Source of the DNA: Spirochaetia bacterium UBA2205
Lineage (GTDB): Bacteria; Spirochaetota; UBA4802; UB4802
Direction: 5' to 3'
DNA length: 64,000 bases
NCBI GenBank assembly: GCA_002328585.1
Contig: DCUV01000032.1
Span: 74,277-138,276 of the forward strand
A model generated the notes under the pieces. It saw nothing but the letters and a program-made list of their open reading frames with translations, did not search any database and had not been told where the DNA came from. The position numbers and the translations under genes are program-made. This document shows positions 26,329 to 36,200 of this stretch, piece after piece (position 1 is the stretch's first letter; each line of letters starts with the position of its first letter).

Positions 26329-26613
26329 TTATTTCGTTTCAAAAACATCAATCTTCTCGCCTTCTTTTAATGTAACGATCGCTTTTTTCCATGAAGTCGT
26401 ATACCCATAATTATAACGTACACGCTTACGCTTACCTCTTACGATCATTACATTAACCTTTACAGGCATAACGCCAAAGATGCTGTTTATTGCACGCCCT
26501 ATCATATCCTTATTAGCTTTTTTATGAACTCTGAATATATACTTATTCTGCTTTGCCATTTCCGTTGCTTTTTCTGTAATCACCGGGCGTATAATAATAT
26601 CATTGGCATTCAT
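26329..26613 (-). CDS. rplW: 50S ribosomal protein L23
   Basis: A 94-residue L23: IIIRPVITEKATEMAKQNKYIFRVH and the basic KVNVMIVRGKRKRVRYNYG hairpin. Docking site for trigger factor and SRP at the tunnel exit. Confidence 0.95.
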   Translation of the reverse strand: MNANDIIIRPVITEKATEMAKQNKYIFRVHKKANKDMIGRAINSIFGVMPVKVNVMIVRGKRKRVRYNYGYTTSWKKAIVTLKEGEKIDVFETK

Positions 26614-26615
26614 AA

Positions 26616-27242
26616 TTATTCACCTTTTGCATATTTCGAATTAATAATCTTTGCTGCGTTTTCGGTAATTAACACAGTCTTTGTATAAAAAATATCCCTG
26701 CCAGACAAACGATTAACATTATTATATAAAAACCATGGTATATTTCGTATTGCACGTTTCAATAAATTGTCTTCAATATCAGTAATAAGTATTCCTTTGC
26801 TAATATTGAGCTTTTTAGCAATGGCAGCAACTTCTTTTGTTTTACCATCTACAACTTTAAAATCCTCAATTATCTTTATAGAACCCTCTTTAAATTTCAT
26901 TGATAAAAGAGAACGATATGCTTCATGTTTAATTCTTTTTGGCAATTCTATGCGATAGTCCCTTGGATGAGGTCCAAACACAGCACCACCACCTTTCCAC
27001 TGCGGAGCACGTATACTACCCTGGCGTGCTCTTCCCGTTCCCTTTTGCCGCCATGGTTTTGCTCCACCACCCGATACATACGATCGCTCTTTTGTATCGT
27101 GTGTCCCCTGCCGCAAATTGGCATTAGCTGCTTTAATCAATTCATACATCAAAACATCATTAATCTTTGCATTAAAGATGGATTCATTCAGCTCGATCTG
27201 CCCTTTTATGTTTCCTTCAAGTGTATAAACATCTACAACCAT
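26616..27242 (-). CDS. rplD: 50S ribosomal protein L4
   Basis: A 208-residue L4. The tunnel loop is KPWRQKGTGRARQGSIRAPQWKGGG, followed by FGPHPRDYRIELPKRIK. L4 is the usual autogenous regulator of the S10 operon. Eleven bases after rplC. Confidence 0.96.
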   Translation of the reverse strand: MVVDVYTLEGNIKGQIELNESIFNAKINDVLMYELIKAANANLRQGTHDTKERSYVSGGGAKPWRQKGTGRARQGSIRAPQWKGGGAVFGPHPRDYRIELPKRIKHEAYRSLLSMKFKEGSIKIIEDFKVVDGKTKEVAAIAKKLNISKGILITDIEDNLLKRAIRNIPWFLYNNVNRLSGRDIFYTKTVLITENAAKIINSKYAKGE

Positions 27243-27253
27243 AACAATCCTGC

Positions 27254-27871
27254 CTATTTACTCTGTACTGTAATAATAGAATTGACGGTACCCGGGATAG
27301 CACCTGAAATAATAACCAAATTCTTATCTTTCATTATACTTATAATTTTAAGGTTTTTAACGGTTACAGTTTTCCCACCGTGTCTGCCCGGAAGCTTTTT
27401 CCCCTTCCACACCTCAGCCGGGTATGTATTCGCACCAATTGATCCGGGTGCTCTATGGAAATTTGAACCGTGCGTTTCTTTCCCGCCATGGAACCCGTAC
27501 CTTTTAATAACCCCAGCAAAACCCCTACCTTTTGATGTACCGGTTACATCCACTATCTGGTTCTCAGAAAAGACATCACAGGTTATTACACTTCCTTCAA
27601 TCAAATCTTCATCAAAAATATCAACTTCTTTAAACACTTTAACAATTGGGAGATTCTTCTTCTTCAAATCCTCTATTATAGGTTTAGTAAGACGGTGAGG
27701 TTTTGTTTCCCAATACCCCAATTTTAAAGCATTGTATCCATCTTTTTCAATGGTCTTTTTCTGAACAACAACGCAAGGACCAAGCTCACATACAGTAACA
27801 GGGATTACCGTCCCATCATCTAAAAAAAACTGACTCATCCCAATTTTTCTACCAATTAACGCCTTTTTCAT
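27254..27871 (-). CDS. rplC: 50S ribosomal protein L3
   Basis: A 205-residue L3: KKALIGRKIGMSQFFLDDGTVIPVT, the signature GRGFAGVIKRYGFHGGKETHG and the loop GSIGANTYPAEVWKGKKLPGR. One of the earliest assembling 50S proteins. Confidence 0.96.
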   Translation of the reverse strand: MKKALIGRKIGMSQFFLDDGTVIPVTVCELGPCVVVQKKTIEKDGYNALKLGYWETKPHRLTKPIIEDLKKKNLPIVKVFKEVDIFDEDLIEGSVITCDVFSENQIVDVTGTSKGRGFAGVIKRYGFHGGKETHGSNFHRAPGSIGANTYPAEVWKGKKLPGRHGGKTVTVKNLKIISIMKDKNLVIISGAIPGTVNSIITVQSK

Positions 27872-27952
27872 TTTCCCATCCCATACATCAATTATAAGAC
27901 AACCACACTCTTCTAAAAGAGCTCTTTAACTAACATCATATCAATGTTAAAT

Positions 27953-28270
27953 TTATGATTTTATGTCTACAGAAACACCAGCAGGCAATTCTAATTTCAT
28001 AAGCGCTTCAACAGTGTCTGAATTTGGATCAATAATATCAATTAAGCGTTTGTGAGTTCGGATTTCAAACTGTTCACGCGACTTCTTATTAACATGAGGA
28101 GACCGCAAAACACAAAATTTTTCAATACGTGTAGGTAACGGTATAGGCCCTGCAACCTTTGCACCACTCCTGTTAGTTGTCGCAACTATCTTAGCTGCTG
28201 ATTGATCTAATAAATATGGATCAAATGATCGTAATTTCACTCTTATACGTTGTCCCGAAAGCTTAGCCAC
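27953..28270 (-). CDS. rpsJ: 30S ribosomal protein S10
   Basis: A 105-residue S10: KLSGQRIRVKLRSFDPYLLDQSAAKIV, GPIPLPTRIEKFCVLRSPHVNKKSREQFE, RTHKRLIDI. It also partners NusB in antitermination. First gene of the S10 group, 179 bases after tuf, a gap that holds the tuf terminator. Confidence 0.96.
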   Translation of the reverse strand: MAKLSGQRIRVKLRSFDPYLLDQSAAKIVATTNRSGAKVAGPIPLPTRIEKFCVLRSPHVNKKSREQFEIRTHKRLIDIIDPNSDTVEALMKLELPAGVSVDIKS

Positions 28271-28383
28271 TGTAATATCCTTCTTATATCCTCATAAATT
28301 AATATAGTAGTAATCATCCAATTCCCTGATTGTATCCCTACAATCCCACCATCAATTATCATTTTGCATACTATTCTAAACAA

Positions 28384-28413
28384 TTGTCAGGTTGATATAT
28401 ACCAGCCTGACAA
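28384..28413 (-). terminator. Probable terminator or attenuator after tuf
   Basis: TTGTCAGG and CCTGACAA form a perfect 8-bp stem with a 14-base loop, about 37 bases beyond the tuf stop. On the minus strand it is followed by TTGTTTAG, a weak T-tract, so termination may be partial. Confidence 0.55.
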
Positions 28414-28449
28414 CTACTAACATTGCTATCATACTAAATAGAAACAGTC

Positions 28450-29664
28450 TTATTCTAGTATCTTGGCAACTACACCTGCACCAACAGTTCTACCACCTTC
28501 TCGAATTGCAAAACGAAGTGTTTCTTCCATAGCAACAGGAGTAATAAGCTCAACAGTCATCTTAATATTGTCACCCGGCATAACCATTTCAACACCTTCA
28601 GGAAGCTGAATTATACCAGTTACATCAGTTGTTCTGAAATAGAACTGAGGTCGGTAATTAGTAAAAAATGGCGTATGGCGTCCACCTTCTTCTTTTGACA
28701 GGACATATACTTCTGCTTCAAATTTTCTATGGGGAGTTATAGAGCCCGGCTTTGCCAATACCTGCCCTCTTTCCACCTCCTCCTTGCCAATACCACGAAG
28801 CAAACAACCAACATTGTCACCTGCAATTCCCTCATCAAGTAACTTCCTGAACATTTCAACACCGGTAACAACCGACTTTTTTGTTTCGCCAAAACCTACA
28901 ATTTCAACCTCATCCCCGGTTCTTACTACTCCACGTTCAATCCTTCCTGTTACAACAGTACCACGACCGGTAATAGAGAATACATCCTCAATAGGCATCA
29001 AGAACGGTTTATCCTTGTCACGTTTTGGCTCAGGCACATAAGTGTCAAGCGTCTCAGCTAATTTAAGTATTGGCCCGCATGCCTCACAATCCGCTTTTCC
29101 ACAACCACACTGCATTGCCTTTAGTGCAGAACCAGGAATAATGGGAATAGTATCGCCAGGGAACTCATATTTATTCAGTAAATCACGGACTTCCATTTCA
29201 ACCAATTCAACTAGCTCATCTCTATCAGCCGGATCAAGCATGTCAACTTTATTCAAGAAAACAATAATATAAGGAACATTTACCTGTCGTGCCAATAAGA
29301 CATGTTCTTTTGTCTGGGGCATTGGACCGTCGGTTGCAGCGACAACTAAAATTGCCGCATCCATCTGAGCAGCACCGGTTATCATATTTTTGATATAGTC
29401 AGCATGGCCAGGGCAGTCAACATGCGCATAATGCCTATTAGGAGTTTCATATTCCTGATGCGACGTGGCAATCGTTATACCTCTTGCTTTTTCTTCAGGT
29501 GCATTGTCTATCTGATCAAACTCAATAGGTTTATTATGACCGCCATACGCTGCTGTCAAAACCTTCGTAATTGCAGAGGTTAATGTTGTTTTACCATGAT
29601 CGATATGACCAATAGTACCAACATTGACATGCGGTTTTGTTCGTTCAAATTTTGCCTTTGCCAT
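28450..29664 (-). CDS. tuf: Elongation factor Tu with a cysteine-rich insertion
   Basis: A 404-residue EF-Tu that delivers aminoacyl-tRNA. The GTPase motifs are GHIDHGKTT (19-27), DCPGHADY (83-90), FLNKVDM (136-142) and GSALK (178-182). Domains 2 and 3 follow normally. After GSALKAMQ the chain has CGCGKADCEAC (Cys186, 188, 193, 196), which could hold a metal and lies in a surface insertion of domain 1. It sits between fusA and rpsJ with its own likely promoter and a structured leader. Confidence 0.97.
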   Translation of the reverse strand: MAKAKFERTKPHVNVGTIGHIDHGKTTLTSAITKVLTAAYGGHNKPIEFDQIDNAPEEKARGITIATSHQEYETPNRHYAHVDCPGHADYIKNMITGAAQMDAAILVVAATDGPMPQTKEHVLLARQVNVPYIIVFLNKVDMLDPADRDELVELVEMEVRDLLNKYEFPGDTIPIIPGSALKAMQCGCGKADCEACGPILKLAETLDTYVPEPKRDKDKPFLMPIEDVFSITGRGTVVTGRIERGVVRTGDEVEIVGFGETKKSVVTGVEMFRKLLDEGIAGDNVGCLLRGIGKEEVERGQVLAKPGSITPHRKFEAEVYVLSKEEGGRHTPFFTNYRPQFYFRTTDVTGIIQLPEGVEMVMPGDNIKMTVELITPVAMEETLRFAIREGGRTVGAGVVAKILE

Positions 29665-29800
29665 TTGTTATCTCCTTCATCAAAATAATAATTTTCAACT
29701 TAGCAAAAAAACAGATTAAGCACACTCTACTTTACTATAGATATAATAAAATTTTAACAATCTTCAATTACAAGAATGTATTCACTCTATATAACACAAT

Positions 29801-29836
29801 CTTCCACATCATCTATTGAGGGACAAAAGGTGGAAG
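29801..29836 (-). promoter_or_regulatory. Hairpin in the tuf leader
   Basis: CTTCCAC (29801-29807) and GTGGAAG (29830-29836) pair perfectly, and the flanking CACA and TGTG extend the stem with one bulge. It would form near the 5' end of the tuf transcript, about 140 bases before the start codon. Confidence 0.5.
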
Positions 29837-29843
29837 TGTGTGA

Positions 29844-29871
29844 ATTAAAAAATATATGCTATATCTGTCAA
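29844..29871 (-). promoter_or_regulatory. tuf: Probable tuf promoter
   Basis: On the minus strand, TTGACA (29866-29871) and TTTAAT (29844-29849) are spaced by 16 bases, a near-consensus sigma-70-type promoter in the 292-base fusA-tuf gap. It predicts a leader of about 170 bases. Confidence 0.55.
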
Positions 29872-29956
29872 CTAATTTATTGCGTAATTTTAAAAATATC
29901 AAATATTTTTTAAAAAAAATAAAAATTAATTAATACCATTTATAATATCAGATTCA

Positions 29957-32035
29957 TTAAACAGGTCTATAGTAACTCCCTATTATTTTCTCCATAACAT
30001 TTTGTGGCACTACATCATAATGGTTAAACTGCAGTGTGTGTGATGCCCTACCCTGACTCAACGAACGTACTGCCGTAGCATACCCAAATGCCTCTGATAG
30101 CGGTACATAAGCATCAATAACTTTCAACATACCTCGTATGTCGATATGTTCTATCTTCCCCCTTCGTGCATTGATATCATTGATAATATCACCCATATAT
30201 TCGTCAGGAACTACTGCCTCCAGTTTCATAATTGGCTCTAACAACACAGGAGTTGCCTTTTTTACAGCATCTCTAAACGCCATTGTCGTAGCAATCCTGT
30301 ATGCATGATCTACTGATACATCTTCACGGTATTTAGCATCTTCAACTATCACCCGTATTCTGGTTATTTCATATCCTGCAATAACACCGGAATTAAGCGC
30401 ATCCCTGCATCCCATTTCGATTGCTTTAATAAATATATCTGGTATTGCCGCATTATCTAATTTTGATATGAATTCAAAGTGACTATCGCATGGACTAACC
30501 TCCAGCAAAACGTGTCCATACTGTAATTTACCTCCAATTTCCTTTTCAAAAATACCCTCAGCTTTTGCAGTTGCAGAAACCGTCTCTTTATAGGCAACCT
30601 GTGGTTTCCCTATATTAACTGGAATATTAAATTCCCTCTGCAATCTATCAACTATAATCTCGAGGTGGAGCTCACCCATTCCTGAAAGAACAATCTGCCC
30701 GCTTTCTTCATCAACTTTAACAAAAATTGTTGGGTCCTCATCAACAAGGCGTTTTAATATCATATGCAACTTTTCTATATCAGCTCTTGTTTTGGGTTCA
30801 ATGGCTATAGAAATTACCGGTTCGGGAAATTCCATTTTTCCTAATACTATCGGTGCGTCAATTGAAGTAATAGTATCACCAGTTTGAGCAAATTTAAAAC
30901 CAACTATCGCAGCTATATCACCAGTATATAGCTCCTTAATATCCTCTCTGTCATTTGCATGCATTCGTAATATGCGTTGTATCCTTTCCTTTTTTTGTTT
31001 GTTGACATTTAGAATGGATTCACCTACAGATACATGCCCAGAATAAACACGTATATAGCATAATTTCCCCACATACGCATCAGTCATGATTTTAAAACAA
31101 AGAGCACAAAACGGTTCCTTATCATCAGGATGGCGTTCCAGTATGACATCATCATGTTGGGCATCATTTCCTTTAATTGAAGGGATGTCTTTGGGCGAGG
31201 GAAGATAATCCACAATAGCATCAATTAATGGTTGCACTCCTTTATTCTTCAAAGCACTCCCACAAAAAACAGGAAATAATGCTGATTTTATTGTAACAGT
31301 GCGAATAGCTCTTTTTAACTCTTGTTCCTCTATTTCAACTCCTGCCAGATATTTATCAAGAATCTGCTCATCATGTTCCGCTACTGTTTCAATGAGGTGC
31401 TCACGATAGTATTTGGCTTCACTTTGCAATTCATCCGGGATAGCGGTATATTCATAGTGCTCACCTGATGCATCAGTCCATATTATTCCTTTCATTTGTA
31501 TCAGATCAATAACACCCCTAAAAATATCTTCTTTCCCATAGGGTATCTGCAACGGAAGAGGAATGGAATACAATCGTTCTTTTATCATGGTAAGACAGCG
31601 TTCAAAATCAGCTCCTACCCTGTCCATTTTATTAATAAAACATATACGTGGAACATTATAATGGTCAGCCTGCCGCCATACCGTTTCGCTTTGCGGTTCA
31701 ACACCAGCTACTGCATCAAATACAGCAATAGCCCCATCTAAAACTCGCAAACTGCGCTCAACCTCCACAGTAAAATCTACATGACCTGGAGTATCAATAA
31801 TATTAATTCGTGTATTTTTCCAGTAGGTTGTGGTAGCTGCTGCTGTTATAGTAATGCCACGTTCTTTTTCCTGTATCATCCAGTCCATTTCAGCAGTCCC
31901 GTCATGTACTTCACCAATCTTATAGGTTTTCCCGGTATAGTAAAGTATACGTTCAGTTAATGTAGTTTTCCCGGCATCAATATGCGCCATGATGCCAATA
32001 TTTCTGGTCCTGTGTATTGGCAGTTCTCTTCCCAT
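29957..32035 (-). CDS. fusA: Elongation factor G
   Basis: A 692-residue translocation GTPase. GIMAHIDAGKTTLTERIL, DTPGHVDF and INKMDR give the GTP site, followed by EF-G domains II-V including the late GYEITRIRVIVEDAKYREDVS and LSQGRASHTLQF. I use the ATG at 32035 (MGRELPIHRTRNIG). A GTG three codons upstream is possible. Third gene of the str group. Confidence 0.96.
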   Translation of the reverse strand: MGRELPIHRTRNIGIMAHIDAGKTTLTERILYYTGKTYKIGEVHDGTAEMDWMIQEKERGITITAAATTTYWKNTRINIIDTPGHVDFTVEVERSLRVLDGAIAVFDAVAGVEPQSETVWRQADHYNVPRICFINKMDRVGADFERCLTMIKERLYSIPLPLQIPYGKEDIFRGVIDLIQMKGIIWTDASGEHYEYTAIPDELQSEAKYYREHLIETVAEHDEQILDKYLAGVEIEEQELKRAIRTVTIKSALFPVFCGSALKNKGVQPLIDAIVDYLPSPKDIPSIKGNDAQHDDVILERHPDDKEPFCALCFKIMTDAYVGKLCYIRVYSGHVSVGESILNVNKQKKERIQRILRMHANDREDIKELYTGDIAAIVGFKFAQTGDTITSIDAPIVLGKMEFPEPVISIAIEPKTRADIEKLHMILKRLVDEDPTIFVKVDEESGQIVLSGMGELHLEIIVDRLQREFNIPVNIGKPQVAYKETVSATAKAEGIFEKEIGGKLQYGHVLLEVSPCDSHFEFISKLDNAAIPDIFIKAIEMGCRDALNSGVIAGYEITRIRVIVEDAKYREDVSVDHAYRIATTMAFRDAVKKATPVLLEPIMKLEAVVPDEYMGDIINDINARRGKIEHIDIRGMLKVIDAYVPLSEAFGYATAVRSLSQGRASHTLQFNHYDVVPQNVMEKIIGSYYRPV

Positions 32036-32093
32036 AATTAACACTTGATCATCAATGTATTTTAAATATTTATTTTTAAGCTAAAGCACCAAA

Positions 32094-32115
32094 TACCAGG
32101 GGGTAGCCCCTGGTA
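32094..32115. terminator. Strong hairpin between rpsG and fusA
   Basis: TACCAGGGG and CCCCTGGTA make a perfect 9-bp stem with a GTAG loop. CTTTTTTAT follows on the plus strand, while the minus strand, the direction of the genes, continues TTTGGTGC. It therefore looks like an intrinsic terminator facing antisense transcription, and at most a partial attenuator or processing site for the str operon. Confidence 0.6.
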
Positions 32116-32158
32116 CTTTTTTATCATTATACTATCAAAGCCTGAATAAGTAAATATA

Positions 32159-32629
32159 TCACCATTTATAATGCGCAAACGCTTTATTTGCTTCTGCCAT
32201 TTTATGAGTATCTTCTTTTTTCTTGATTGATGTACCAGTATTATTAAAAGCATCTAATAGCTCACCGGCTAATTTTTGGAACATGGTTTTCTCGTTCCGG
32301 TTGCGTGAATGAGTAATTATCCATCGAATAGCTAATGCCTGTCTTCTTTCAGGACGTATTTCAACTGGTACCTGATACGTAGCACCTCCCACTCTTCGTG
32401 ATTTAACCTCTACGAGTGGCTTAACATTTTCCAGTGAATTTATAAATACTTCAATAGGATCTTTCTGTGTGCGTTGTCCTATCAATTCAAGGGCTTTATA
32501 AAATGCTCTTTCAGCAACACCTTTCTTCCCTTCTAACATCATGGAGTTGATAAACTTTGAAACAACTATATTTCCATATTTAGGATCCGGTAAGATAGTT
32601 CTTTTTGCTGGTCTACGCCTTCGTGCCAT
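32159..32629 (-). CDS. rpsG: 30S ribosomal protein S7
   Basis: A 156-residue S7: ARRRRPAKRTILPDPKYGNIVVSKFIN, SRRVGGATYQVPVEIRPERRQALAIRWII, and a C-terminal helix. It nucleates the 30S head and often represses the str operon. Confidence 0.97.
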   Translation of the reverse strand: MARRRRPAKRTILPDPKYGNIVVSKFINSMMLEGKKGVAERAFYKALELIGQRTQKDPIEVFINSLENVKPLVEVKSRRVGGATYQVPVEIRPERRQALAIRWIITHSRNRNEKTMFQKLAGELLDAFNNTGTSIKKKEDTHKMAEANKAFAHYKW

Positions 32630-32721
32630 TCTTAAACCTCGCTATTGCAAATTTTCAAATCACTTGTATGGACATCTCTAAACATTACTTCCCTATCATA
32701 GTAACAACGTTTCGATATCAT

Positions 32722-33096
32722 TTATGCTTTAGGCCTCTTTGTGCCATATTTTGATCTACCCTTCTTCCTATCATTGACACCTAATGAATCCAAAGTACCT
32801 CGTACTATATGATACCTGACACCGGGTAAATCTTTTACCCTTCCACCACGAACCAAAACTGCCGAGTGTTCCTGTAAATTGTGACCAATACCTGGAATGT
32901 ATGCTGTCACCTCTATCCCATTAGTAAGTCGTACACGTGCAACCTTTCGTAACGCTGAATTTGGTTTTTTAGGTGTTACGGTCATCACCCTGGTACAAAC
33001 TCCACGCTTTTGTGGACAGCTTTTTAATGCCGGAGATTTTGACTTTTTTACTTTTTCTGATCTCCCTTTCCTTATTAATTGATTAATTGTAGGCAT
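32722..33096 (-). CDS. rpsL: 30S ribosomal protein S12
   Basis: A 124-residue S12. MPTINQLIRKGR, VTPKKPNSALRKVARVRLTNG and the GVNDRKKGRSKYGTKRPK tail. The residues around PKKPNS and the later PGVRYH loop are the usual streptomycin-sensitive forms. Confidence 0.97.
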   Translation of the reverse strand: MPTINQLIRKGRSEKVKKSKSPALKSCPQKRGVCTRVMTVTPKKPNSALRKVARVRLTNGIEVTAYIPGIGHNLQEHSAVLVRGGRVKDLPGVRYHIVRGTLDSLGVNDRKKGRSKYGTKRPKA

Positions 33097-33176
33097 TACA
33101 TCTCCTTATTACTGTTTATTAATTAATTTTCACTATGATATTATAATTTTTCATTTCCATATTTTAACTGAATGTG

Positions 33177-33206
33177 ATTAATCAATTTTACCCTTTTAAT
33201 TGTCAA
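33177..33206 (-). promoter_or_regulatory. Possible str promoter upstream of rpsL
   Basis: On the minus strand, TTGACA (33201-33206) and ATTAAT (33177-33182) are 18 bases apart, in the 116-base rpoC-rpsL gap. The -35 is perfect, the -10 weak. Confidence 0.4.
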
Positions 33207-33212
33207 GAAAAT

Positions 33213-36200
33213 TTACTTCTCTACAGAAATTTCTTCCTCAGTTTCTTTTACAACACCATCTAAATCACCATGTATTTTCTGATAAACGGTTACCCTGTTG
33301 TAATCACGTACTCCTGTACCGGCAGGAATTAAATGTCCAATAATAACATTTTCCTTAAGACCTCGTAGCCTGTCAATCTTACCTTTAATTGCTGCTTCCG
33401 TTAAAACTCTGGTGGTTTCCTGGAACGATGCTGCCGATATAAATGACTCGGTATTAAGAGCCGACTTTGTTATGCCCATAAGCACTGGCTTTGCTGATGC
33501 AGCCTTCCCACCTTCTTGTTCGACACGGATATTTTCATCGTCAAATTCAAACTTATCAACAATCTGATCAACAACAAAGCTTGTATCCCCTGGATCTTCA
33601 ATAATAACCTTTCGCAGCATCTGCCGTACTATTATTTCAATATGCTTATCATTAATCTGAACACCCTGTAATCTGTAAACCTCCTGTATTTCATTTACAA
33701 GAAATTGCTCCAATTCGCGGGGTCCTTTTATATCAAGGATATCATGTGGATCAATTGGTCCATCATCAATCTTATCACCTTTATTGATCCTATCAGCATC
33801 CTGTACTCGCAAATATTTTGATGCCGGTATTTGATATTCTCTGAATTCTCCATCTTCAGCAGTAATAATAATCTTACGTTTATTCTTTACTGTATCGCCA
33901 ATCTTAACATACCCATCAATTTCTGATATTGTTGCTTTTTCCTTTGGTGTTCTGGCTTCAAACAATTCAGCAACCCGTGGCAAACCACCAGTAATATCTT
34001 TTGTCTTTTCAACCTCTTTTGGAATCTTTGCCAATACGGTGCCGGCTTTCACTGACATACCATCATCAACAAACAAATGTGCACCTTTAGGCAAAAGATA
34101 ATGGAATAATTCGTCTGCAGAAGATATTTCAATTGCCGGCTGTAACTTCTCGGTTTTTGTTTCAACAATTATTCGTTTAAGCTGGTGAGTTAAAGGATCT
34201 ATCTCCTCACGCATACTTTTGTTAATTTCTATATCAATAAATTTGACTTTCCCATTGATTTCAGTCAGGATTGGTTCAAACCACGGATCAAAACTTACCA
34301 GCACCTCTGTTTTCCCTGTTTGAGGATCTACAGAATATATCTTATCAGCTTTACAATAAATGGTTGATCCAATATTAACAGGGATCATATTTTGTTCGCC
34401 CAGAATATATATTCTTGACTTATCCAACTTTACAATACCTGCTTTGGAGGTAGTAATAAAGGACCCATCGGGTTTCTTGACTACTGGTGTCCCACTATAA
34501 ACTCTATCTCCATTATTAATCAAAATATCACCGTTTTTTGCAGAGATATCCTCTAATAACCGTTGTAATACGATGTACCCACGTCTAACAGAAATAGTTT
34601 TCTTCTCACCTTTTTCATCTTCTGTTTTAACAGTTTTGAAGGTTGTTTCTTTCACATATACTGGATAATTGAAACAAATTTCACTCTCTTCAACAAAATG
34701 TGAAGCAGTGCCACCAATATGGAAGGTACGCATGGTAAGCTGAGTTCCAGGCTGACCAATTGATTGTGCAGCAATGATACCAACGGCCTCACCAATATCC
34801 ACCATTCGTGAAGTTGCTAAATTTCTTCCATAGCATCGTGCACATACCCCATGACGAGCTTCACATGTCAGCGCAGAACGTATGGTTATACGATCAAGCC
34901 CTAACTCATCTATCTCCTCTGCTATATCCTCAGTAATAAGCTCCCCGCTATTACAAATACTCTCATTGGTGACAGGATGATATAGATCATAGAGTAATGT
35001 CCTGCCCAGAGCTCTTGCACCAATTGATTCGACCACCTCATCACCTTCTTTTATGGCAGTAACATCAATACCAACTGATGTGCCACAATCATCCATGGTT
35101 ATAACAACATCCTGAGCTATATCAACCAGTCTGCGGGTAAGATATCCTGCATCCGCAGTCTTTAAAGCAGTATCTGCCAATCCCTTCCGTGCACCATTGG
35201 TTGAAATAAAATATTCAAGAACTGTCAGCCCTTCCTTAAAGTTTGATTTAATGGGCACGTCAATAATCTCACCACTGGGTTTTGCCATTAATCCTCGCAT
35301 ACCAGCTAACTGTCGTATTTGCTGTTTACTGCCTCTTGCACCTGATTGTGCCATAATGTAAATTGGATTAAAACCATCGGCATCCTGTGCCATCGTATCG
35401 AACATAACCTCTGTAACATCGTCATTTGTTTTTGTCCACAAGTCTATAACTCTGTTGTATCGCTCTTCATTCGTGCGCCATCCATCACGATATTCATTTT
35501 CAATTTTTTCTAACATCTCATTAGCTTTTTTAATTAACTCATCTTTCATTTCAGGCACTTTAACATCACTGGTAGAGATAGTAGGCCCAAAATAGGTAGC
35601 AAACCTGTATCCCAGCTCTTTGATATCATCAAGCACCTTAACAGTTGCTGTTGGACCATACCCTCTGAATATCTTTGAAATTATTTTTGATAGTTCCTTA
35701 TCATTAACGGTAAAGTTGACAAACGGGAAGCCAGCGGGAAGCTTTTCATTGAAGATTAACCGCCCTGGAGTTGTTTCAATGAACTCTCCATCCTTCAAAT
35801 ACTTAATTCTGGAACGATATTTAATCTGCTTATATTCCAGAGCATATAATATTTCATCCATTGAACCAAAATACGGTAAATGTTCAGATTTACTTTTCAA
35901 TTCAGACGTTAAATAATAAACACCCAATACTATATCTTGCGTAGGCGTTACTATAGGCTGACCATTTGCAGGGTTGAGTAGATTATTTGCAGAAAGCATC
36001 AATATCCAGCATTCTATCTGGGCACGCGGAGATAGCGGCACATGAACTGCCATCTGGTCACCATCAAAATCAGCGTTATAAGCATGACATACAAGTGGAT
36101 GTAATTTAATTGCCTTTCCTTCCACCAGTATTGGTTCAAATGCTTGTATCCCTAATCTATGCAATGTGGGAGCACGGTTCAACAATACAGGGTGTTCAGC

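Noticed and set aside
26925..27698. Long plus-strand open frame (257 codons)
   Set aside because: It is wholly antisense to rplD and rplC, has no family resemblance and no ribosome-binding site.
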